From ChocPot-Mid sp043804925 (GTDB lineage Bacteria > Bacteroidota > Ignavibacteria > Kapaibacteriales > UBA2268): 64,000 nucleotides of DNA. Made by a program: the position numbers and the translations under genes. Shown here piece after piece: positions 59,017 through 64,000 of the stretch. Location of the stretch: positions 186,001 through 250,000 of the forward strand of contig JAZDIP010000069.1 of the NCBI GenBank assembly GCA_043804925.1. The letters are read 5' to 3'. The notes beneath the pieces were generated by a model, which was given only the letters and a program-made list of their open reading frames with translations, had not been told where the DNA came from and ran no database searches. Within the stretch, counting starts at the first letter, position 1; each line of letters starts with the position of its first letter.

Positions 59017-59448
59017 TTACTTGCCTTTACCCAGGAACTTCGAAAAAGTAGTAACTGCCTTTCCGATTGCCGAAACATACAAAGTTACTTCATTAACAGG
59101 AATGACAATTTTATCATATAATCTATCGAAAAGCCCTGTAAACGAAGAAACTGTTTTCAAGACACCCTGAGTACCATCCTGCAAGGATTTCGTAGCCGAA
59201 GTGATTTGTTCCGATGCAGAATCGAAATTATCGAGCGAATGACTAAGTCTTACTTTAATTTCACCGAAGTCATTACTAATACGATTAAGCGAAACATCTA
59301 ACTGCTGTGCAAACTTTTCAATTGATTGGGTTACCTCACGTAGATTTTTCAAGGCACCAATTAAAGAAACTATAGCAAAAATTGACAATAAGATAAAGGC
59401 AATTAATGCGGCTATAGCGAAAATTTTAAGAGCTAAATCCATTTCCAT
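59017..59448 (-). CDS. DUF948-like membrane-anchored coiled-coil protein
   Basis: A 143-residue protein. One N-terminal transmembrane helix (about 6-32, IFAIAALIAFILLSIFAIVS) is followed by a helical tail (SIEKFAQQLDVSLNRISNDF, then GEIKVRLSHSLDNFDSASEQ) typical of DUF948. It is encoded 17 bp after a YtxH gene; the DUF948/YtxH pair is common and thought to be envelope- or stress-linked, without known mechanism. Confidence 0.8.
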   Translation of the reverse strand: MEMDLALKIFAIAALIAFILLSIFAIVSLIGALKNLREVTQSIEKFAQQLDVSLNRISNDFGEIKVRLSHSLDNFDSASEQITSATKSLQDGTQGVLKTVSSFTGLFDRLYDKIVIPVNEVTLYVSAIGKAVTTFSKFLGKGK

Positions 59449-59465
59449 AATTTATTCCTTTTCCC

Positions 59466-59909
59466 TTACATTCCTGCTTGCTTAGAACCGGAATTCAGTT
59501 CATTCTTGAATGCATCTGCACTTGCTTTAGCAGCATTTTTAATATTTGAGATTTTTTCCTGAACACCTTCTTTTGCTGATGAAGCTTTTGATTTTGCATC
59601 ATTCAAAACATTTTCGGCACTCACTAAGATATCTTCCGCTTGTCTTTTAGCAGAGTTTATAATGTTTTGTGCCCTGACTCGGCCTTCGTTTACGGTATTT
59701 GAAACCGCAGAACCTAAATGCGATTCAGCAGTATATAAATAATCAGCTGTTTTATCGTATAGGTCATGGGACCTTTCGGCAATATCCTGACGAAGTTCAG
59801 CACCCGATTTTGGTGCTAATAACAAAGCCGTTATTGCTCCTATGGTACCACCGATAATAGTACCAAGGATAAATCCTTGTGTAAAACCTGATTCACCTTT
59901 GTTAGACAT
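59466..59909 (-). CDS. YtxH domain protein
   Basis: The start is placed at MSNKGESG (59909), because GGAGG lies 8 nt before it; an ATG 15 bp upstream overlaps that SD. The 147-residue product has the YtxH glycine-rich membrane hairpin (GFILGTIIGGTIGAITALLL, then APKSGAELRQDI) and a long amphipathic Ala/Lys-rich helix. Predicted to be a membrane-associated stress-type protein. Between kdsC-like and DUF948 genes in one operon. Confidence 0.88.
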   Translation of the reverse strand: MSNKGESGFTQGFILGTIIGGTIGAITALLLAPKSGAELRQDIAERSHDLYDKTADYLYTAESHLGSAVSNTVNEGRVRAQNIINSAKRQAEDILVSAENVLNDAKSKASSAKEGVQEKISNIKNAAKASADAFKNELNSGSKQAGM

Positions 59910-59928
59910 AATTTTTTCCTCCATGTTG

Positions 59929-60453
59929 TTACCAATTATCCGGTAAAGTTATTAATTTATTCTGGTTTATTAAAATTAACTCCGCAAAATCCCTTACTGC
60001 TCCATTTCCACCCTCTTTTAAGCAAATATAGTTACAAACTTCTTTTACCTTTTCGGTTGCATCAGCCGGACAGGCAGACAAACCAACTATTTCTAAAGCC
60101 GAAATATCATTGACATCATCACCTATAAAAGCAATATTATCTAAATTAACAGATAATTTTTCAGCTAATTCGGTCAAAGATTTCCTTTTATTTTTAGTTC
60201 CTAATACTAAATTCTTTATATTTAGTTTAGACGCTCTTGCTTTAACAATATTTGAATTTTCAGATGTAATTATCGCCAAATCAATGCCTGCAAGCTTGAG
60301 CAGTTCAATGCCCATACCGTCCCGGATCGAGAATTTTTTTAGCTCTTCTCCATTTGCGGAATAATAAACTTTTCCATTTGTCAAGGTACCATCTACATCC
60401 ATGACGAAAAGTTTTATCTTCTTTGATTTTTCAATAATTTTATTATCTGACAT
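59929..60453 (-). CDS. kdsC: KdsC-type HAD phosphatase (3-deoxy-D-manno-octulosonate 8-phosphate phosphatase)
   Basis: A 174-residue C0-type HAD phosphatase. Motif I KLFVMDVDGTLTNGKVYYS (nucleophile Asp, acid/base Asp), motif II AIITSENS, motif III Lys in GTKNKRKSL, motif IV IGDDVNDISALEIVG, and the terminal EGGNGAVRDFAELIL of KdsC enzymes. It removes phosphate from Kdo-8-P in lipopolysaccharide synthesis. Related sugar phosphatases (for nonulosonates) share the motifs, so substrate is probable, not certain. Confidence 0.86.
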   Translation of the reverse strand: MSDNKIIEKSKKIKLFVMDVDGTLTNGKVYYSANGEELKKFSIRDGMGIELLKLAGIDLAIITSENSNIVKARASKLNIKNLVLGTKNKRKSLTELAEKLSVNLDNIAFIGDDVNDISALEIVGLSACPADATEKVKEVCNYICLKEGGNGAVRDFAELILINQNKLITLPDNW

Positions 60454-60509
60454 TGTAATCGAAAATACAATTTATTCATTTTAAAATATTAAATTGCAAG
60501 TTACAAAAA

Positions 60510-60584
60510 AAAGTTTAAAAGTAGAAAGTTTAAAAGTAGAAAGTACATAAAGTTTGTTAAGTTTATAAAGTAGAAAGTTTAAAA
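60510..60584. repeat. Heptanucleotide tract running into the prmA start
   Basis: Words of the AAAGTAG/AAGTTTA family (aaagttt aaaagtagaaagtttaaa onwards) continue to AAAGTGG, whose GTG is the prmA start codon. The translation start is thus made from repeat sequence. Confidence 0.75.
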
Positions 60585-61439
60585 GTGGAAAATAAGAGAT
60601 ATATCAATCTGACATTATCGGTTCCGGAAGAACTCTATGATTTATCTTATGGAGTAATTTGCGATTTCCAAACTTGCGGAATCGAGGAAAAATTCGATGA
60701 GTTAATCATATCTGTTGATTATGACTACTGGACTGATGAAACTGAAAGTAATTTATTGGAACAGTTGAAATTTATTGATAATTCCATGTCATTAACAAAA
60801 AAAGAAGTTGTTTTGGATAAGAACTGGAACGCCGAATTCGAGAAGAATTCACCACTTATCGTTATTAACGACAGATTAGGTATAGCTCCCGAATGGAAAC
60901 AGAAAGAACTTAAAACGGATATAAAAATAATAATTAATCCAAAGATGTCATTTGGGACAGGTGACCATGCTACAACAAGACTAATGTGCAGATTGATGGA
61001 ACATTCCGTAAAACCCGGTTCACAATGGATTGATGCAGGTTGTGGTTCAGGAGTTCTTGCTATTTTGGCTATTAAGTTAGGAGCTAAATCAGTCCTTGCT
61101 TTTGATTATGACTTATGGTCAGTCGAAAATACACAGGAAAACATAATGTTGAACGATATTTCTGATGAAATCGAAATAATACATGACAAGATTGAAAACA
61201 TCAAGCTCCCCCCTGTTCATGGCATTGCGGCAAATATGTTTTCTAATTTACTGATATCATCGATGGAAAAATTTTATAGCTCTCTCAAGGACAATAAAGG
61301 AGTTTTGATTCTATCGGGGATTTTAAAATATGATAAACCGGATGTAATTGAATCAGCTGAAACTTTTGGATTCGAATTAGTATCAGAACTATGTGAGGAT
61401 GAATGGGTTGCACTTCAATTTAGAATTAACTATTTATAA
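60585..61439 (+). CDS. prmA: Ribosomal protein L11 methyltransferase
   Basis: A 284-residue PrmA, which trimethylates L11. The N-terminal substrate-binding domain (about 1-95) is followed by NPKMSFGTGDHATTRLMCRL and the SAM-binding motif WIDAGCGSGVLAILAIKLGA, then ANMFSNLLISSMEKF and a C-terminal WVALQF. The start is a GTG (60585) inside a repeat tract; the next ATG is about 200 bp downstream, too far. A Ppx/GppA gene follows after 17 bp. Confidence 0.93.
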   Translation: MENKRYINLTLSVPEELYDLSYGVICDFQTCGIEEKFDELIISVDYDYWTDETESNLLEQLKFIDNSMSLTKKEVVLDKNWNAEFEKNSPLIVINDRLGIAPEWKQKELKTDIKIIINPKMSFGTGDHATTRLMCRLMEHSVKPGSQWIDAGCGSGVLAILAIKLGAKSVLAFDYDLWSVENTQENIMLNDISDEIEIIHDKIENIKLPPVHGIAANMFSNLLISSMEKFYSSLKDNKGVLILSGILKYDKPDVIESAETFGFELVSELCEDEWVALQFRINYL

Positions 61440-61456
61440 TTTACAATGTAAGAAAT

Positions 61457-62365
61457 ATGGAAAAAAGGTATGCTACAATTGACATAGGGACAAATACGAT
61501 TTTGATGCTCATCGCTGAAAAAGATGAGAAATCGGGTGTGAAAATAATACGGGACGAACATTCCTTAGCACGTCTTGGAGAAGGTATAGGACTTGATAAC
61601 AGAAAAATAGTAACTGAAGCAAAGGAAAGGGCTGTTAAAATACTTCAGAATTACAGGCGGATTTGTGATGAAATGAATGTAGCCGAAATATTCGCTGTAG
61701 CAACAAGTGCTATGAGAGATGCAGAAAACAGGGAAGAAATAAAGACAGAATTTTCTTCAATTCTAAATTCAAATATTGAAATTATCACCGGTGAGCAGGA
61801 AGCTAAATTCAGTTTCACAGGTGCTGTTGAGGATAATCGTGATTCAGTTGTAATTGATATTGGAGGCGGAAGTACCGAATTAATATTTGGAAATATATCA
61901 CGAATTAATAGCAGGTATAGTCTTCAAACCGGTGCTGTAAGATTAACAGAAAAATACTTATCGAAGCACCCTCCTACTGTTGAAGATATTAATAATGCAG
62001 ATAGACAAATTAAAGAAGAGCTATTGAAAATTTCTACTGTTAAACATTTCGATAATGTATATGCCGTAGCCGGAACACCTACTACTCTTGCAGGTATAAT
62101 TTTAAATTTAAAAGAATTTGACAGGCAATACATACAAGGATTTAAATTGAATTTAAGCGATATTAAAAAAATTTTAAAATCATTCTGTAAAATGAGTATA
62201 GAGGATATAATTAATATTTATCATGTTAATCCTTCAAGAGCAGATGTGATTACTGCAGGAACCATAATTTTGGTCAATGTGCTTGAGAAAATAAAATCGG
62301 ATTATTGCATTGCGAGCACCAAGGGACTTCGATATGGAATGATGAAATATTTACTGTCAAAATAA
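61457..62365 (+). CDS. Ppx/GppA family phosphatase
   Basis: A 302-residue ASKHA-fold phosphatase acting on polyphosphate or pppGpp. Motifs: YATIDIGTNTILMLIAE (phosphate 1), FAVATSAMRDAENREE, SVVIDIGGGSTELIFGN (phosphate 2), VYAVAGTPTTLAGIIL. Short form without the HD domain of long GppA. It follows prmA by 17 bp and probably shares its transcript. Confidence 0.9.
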   Translation: MEKRYATIDIGTNTILMLIAEKDEKSGVKIIRDEHSLARLGEGIGLDNRKIVTEAKERAVKILQNYRRICDEMNVAEIFAVATSAMRDAENREEIKTEFSSILNSNIEIITGEQEAKFSFTGAVEDNRDSVVIDIGGGSTELIFGNISRINSRYSLQTGAVRLTEKYLSKHPPTVEDINNADRQIKEELLKISTVKHFDNVYAVAGTPTTLAGIILNLKEFDRQYIQGFKLNLSDIKKILKSFCKMSIEDIINIYHVNPSRADVITAGTIILVNVLEKIKSDYCIASTKGLRYGMMKYLLSK

Positions 62366-62371
62366 ATTAAA

Positions 62372-62402
62372 TTGTTTGGTTTGTGATAATAGCATAATTT
62401 TG
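62372..62402 (+). promoter_or_regulatory. Bacteroidota-type promoter of the lipoprotein gene
   Basis: TTG at 62372-62374 and TAATTTTG at 62395-62402 are separated by 20 nt. The -7 box matches TAnnTTTG exactly. It lies 33 bp before the start at 62436. Confidence 0.5.
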
Positions 62403-62435
62403 AATAATTATTTTTAACAATTTTGGAGAACAATA

Positions 62436-63118
62436 ATGAAAAACGTTTTAGTATTTTTAACAACACTGATTCTATTTACTTCTTTTATCTTTACAGGATG
62501 TAATAAGGATGAATCAAAAATGCTGGATGTTACTATTACCAGGACAAATCTTCCTGAAATAATAACTAACATGAATTCTGAAAATATCTTGCCCGCAGAA
62601 GATATTTTAAAGTTTAACAATGCACTAAATAGGATAGGTGCAAATAACCCTGATACATTGATTGGAATGACACCAAGACAAATATTTGACATTCAGAATA
62701 AATTTATGATTGAGAATCAATATGAGATGATTAAGGTTACTGCTACAAGAATTGCAATGAATATGAACTTTGATATTAAATTTCTTGGATTAAAGCCATT
62801 ATTTGATACTGTTAATAATGTTCAAGGCAACACAATATTCTATGAATTTAAAAATAATTCCGACAAAGAAATAAAAAAGATAGCAGGATTCCTTCAATTT
62901 TATAATAGGCAAAATCAGATAATTAAGCAATTTCAAATTGAAACTACAGAGCAATTGGCTCCAACTACAAAATTGCAATTTTTAAAAATTTTGCTCACAA
63001 TGAAAATGAACCACGTGACTCAATCATAAGAAATCACTTTCCACAATTAATTGTAAGATGGCAACCATCCTCACTTGAATTTGCAGACGGGACAAAAATC
63101 GAATTACTACCAAAATAA
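62436..63118 (+). CDS. Lipoprotein split by a -1 frameshift
   Basis: The lipobox signal (FTSFIFTGCNKDE, Cys22) and a domain of about 160 residues are read in the first frame, which stops at 63029. Stepping back one base at T-TTA-AAA (62981-62987) gives a continuation in frame -1 (NFAHNENEPRDSIIRNHFPQ, then LIVRWQPSSLEFADGTKIEL) to a stop at 63118. That segment completes a sandwich-like domain, while the first-frame tail (LKILLTMKMNHVTQS) looks random. It may be a programmed -1 frameshift, a pseudogenising deletion or an assembly error in a homopolymer. Function unknown. Confidence 0.65.
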
Positions 63119-63129
63119 TTTGATATGAA

Positions 63130-63161
63130 TTTGGTATATTTATAAAATAATAGTAATTTTG
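63130..63161 (+). promoter_or_regulatory. Promoter of tRNA-Lys
   Basis: TTTG at 63130-63133 and TAATTTTG at 63154-63161 with a 20-nt spacer fit the Bacteroidota consensus. The tRNA starts 16 bp downstream. Confidence 0.6.
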
Positions 63162-63176
63162 TAGTCTTGTTTGGTT

Positions 63177-63249
63177 GACCCGTTAGCTCAGGAGGTAGAG
63201 CATTTGACTTTTAATCAAAGGGCCGCAGGTTCGAGTCCTGCACGGGTCA
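63177..63249 (+). tRNA. tRNA-Lys (anticodon TTT)
   Basis: A complete 73-nt cloverleaf. Acceptor GACCCGT/ACGGGTC with discriminator A, D arm GCTC...GAGC, anticodon stem TTTGA/TCAAA with loop CTTTTAA (anticodon TTT), T arm GCAGG-TTCGAGT-CCTGC. CCA is not encoded. Confidence 0.96.
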
Positions 63250-63294
63250 CGGATTTAGAAATTAGAAATTAGAAAAAAGAAAGATAGAAATTAG

Positions 63295-63329
63295 AAAAAA
63301 GAGTAATCTTGAAATTACTCTTTTTTTTT
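63295..63329. terminator. Bidirectional terminator after tRNA-Lys
   Basis: AAAAAAGAGTAAT, loop CTTGAA, ATTACTCTTTTTT (13-bp perfect stem with T-runs on both strands). It ends the tRNA transcript and probably that of the convergent radical SAM gene. The interval from the tRNA to this hairpin (63253-63294) is AGAAATT-type heptads. Confidence 0.85.
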
Positions 63330-63399
63330 ATTAATAATAGGAATTCTTTAATTACTTGCTTTTGAGAAAAGTATAGAGAAATATGGAAATTAGAAAAAA

Positions 63400-63999
63400 C
63401 TATCTATCAGAATATAACCAATCAGGTCTTGTAAATCCCATTGATTTTGCATAATCAACATATCTCAGGAGCTCATCTTTGTCAATTCTTGCAATCAATT
63501 TTTGATTTTGATAGGCATTATACATAGGTCTATATTGGTCCATCAAATTCAAATATGTGTTCAATCCTAATTCTTCTGCAACAAAATCAATGATATCTTT
63601 TGTATCAGATTGATTGTTAGGTAGTATCAAATGCCTGATTAATAAACCACGTTTGGCAATACCATTTTTTATTATTAAATCACCTTTTTGTCTGTGCATC
63701 TCTTTAACTGCTTGGGCAGCAAATTCAAAATATTCAGGACAATTGCAGTAGAGTTTTGATTTTTCAGAATCTACAAATTTCAAATCAGGCATGTAAATGT
63801 CAATAATTCCTTCCCACATTTTTAGGATTTCAACTTTTTCAAAACCGCTGGTATTATAAATAATGGGTATTGATAATCCATAAGATTTTGCTTTTAAAAT
63901 TGAATTAATAAGAGATGGTGTAAAATGAGTAGGTGTAACCAAATTAATATTATCACATCCCAAATTTTCAAGGTATAGTAATATATCTGTAAGTTCATC
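63400..63999 (-). CDS. PflX-like radical SAM protein, N-terminal part outside window
   Basis: The frame is open to the end of the window (encoding DELTDILLYLENLGCDNIN), so the start and the CxxxCxxC cluster motif lie beyond it. The visible 199 codons (CDNINLVTPTHFTPSLINSI, YGLSIPIIYNTSGFEKVEIL, IIDIYMPDLKF, LIRHLILPNN, LMDQYRPMYNA) match the C-terminal two thirds of COG1313/PflX-type radical SAM proteins, relatives of pyruvate formate-lyase activase. Function of the family is not established. Confidence 0.83.
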   Translation of the reverse strand, partial: DELTDILLYLENLGCDNINLVTPTHFTPSLINSILKAKSYGLSIPIIYNTSGFEKVEILKMWEGIIDIYMPDLKFVDSEKSKLYCNCPEYFEFAAQAVKEMHRQKGDLIIKNGIAKRGLLIRHLILPNNQSDTKDIIDFVAEELGLNTYLNLMDQYRPMYNAYQNQKLIARIDKDELLRYVDYAKSMGFTRPDWLYSDR

Positions 64000-64000
64000 A

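Noticed and set aside
63177..63249. tRNA-Lys as an integration site
   Set aside because: No direct repeat of the tRNA 3' end and no integrase nearby; the neighbouring genes look chromosomal.

Overview
The window is about one third GC and reads as a chromosomal segment of an uncultured-type member of the Bacteroidota/Chlorobiota (FCB) group. An Ignavibacteria- or Kapabacteria-like lineage is my best guess. The pointers are six large exported proteins with C-terminal type IX secretion (T9SS) sorting domains, an ECF sigma/anti-sigma/DUF4252 operon, promoters of the Bacteroidota form TTTG-N19/20-TAnnTTTG, and heavy catabolism of branched-chain acyl-CoA esters. No rRNA, CRISPR array, phage structural gene or insertion sequence was seen.

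Layout. 0-3 kb: rarA (5' end cut by the window edge) and an ECF sigma factor operon. 3-10 kb: T9SS proteins, an MccB-type carboxylase, a HEPN/MNT toxin-antitoxin pair, and a T9SS gene sitting between two copies of a neighbouring gene's 3' end. 10-26 kb: an SF1 helicase, the fused mutase icmF, a PDDEXK nuclease, a 1014-residue GLUG-repeat protein, two divergent acyl-CoA dehydrogenases, and an archaeal-type HMG-CoA synthase/thiolase/OB-fold trio. 26-36 kb: an accessory array of small two-gene toxin-antitoxin-like modules, mostly on the minus strand and separated by recurring spacers. 36-40 kb: a complete four-gene Na+-pumping methylmalonyl-CoA-type decarboxylase operon. 40-54 kb: exported beta-helix, zincin and GH5 proteins, a CDF metal transporter, argS-rsfS-LytR_C and a second ECF sigma factor. 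54-59 kb: a repeat-dense spacer and a methyltransferase/membrane protein/OLD-like ATPase cluster that looks like a defence locus. 59-64 kb: DUF948-YtxH-KdsC, prmA, a Ppx/GppA phosphatase, a frameshifted lipoprotein gene, tRNA-Lys(UUU) and a truncated radical SAM gene.

How the genes fit together. The carboxylase, two acyl-CoA dehydrogenases, IcmF, the HMG-CoA synthase/thiolase/OB-fold set and the Na+-translocating decarboxylase suggest that this organism degrades leucine, isoleucine, valine or branched acids through acyl-CoA esters. The methylmalonyl-CoA decarboxylase step would conserve energy as a sodium gradient. The exported T9SS proteins suggest breakdown of external polymers.

The most unusual feature is the architecture between genes. 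Almost every long spacer is built of degenerate tandem heptanucleotides of many families (for example ACGAATT, TAGAAAA, GTCGACT, TACATTC), interleaved with short palindromes. These elements have also entered coding sequence in frame, in icmF and in the anti-sigma gene. In the 26-36 kb array the spacers carry decayed copies of the 3' end of the OB-fold gene that borders the array, and the same kind of 3'-end duplication flanks a T9SS gene near 8-9.5 kb. This suggests an undescribed way of inserting or accumulating gene modules at the 3' ends of host genes.
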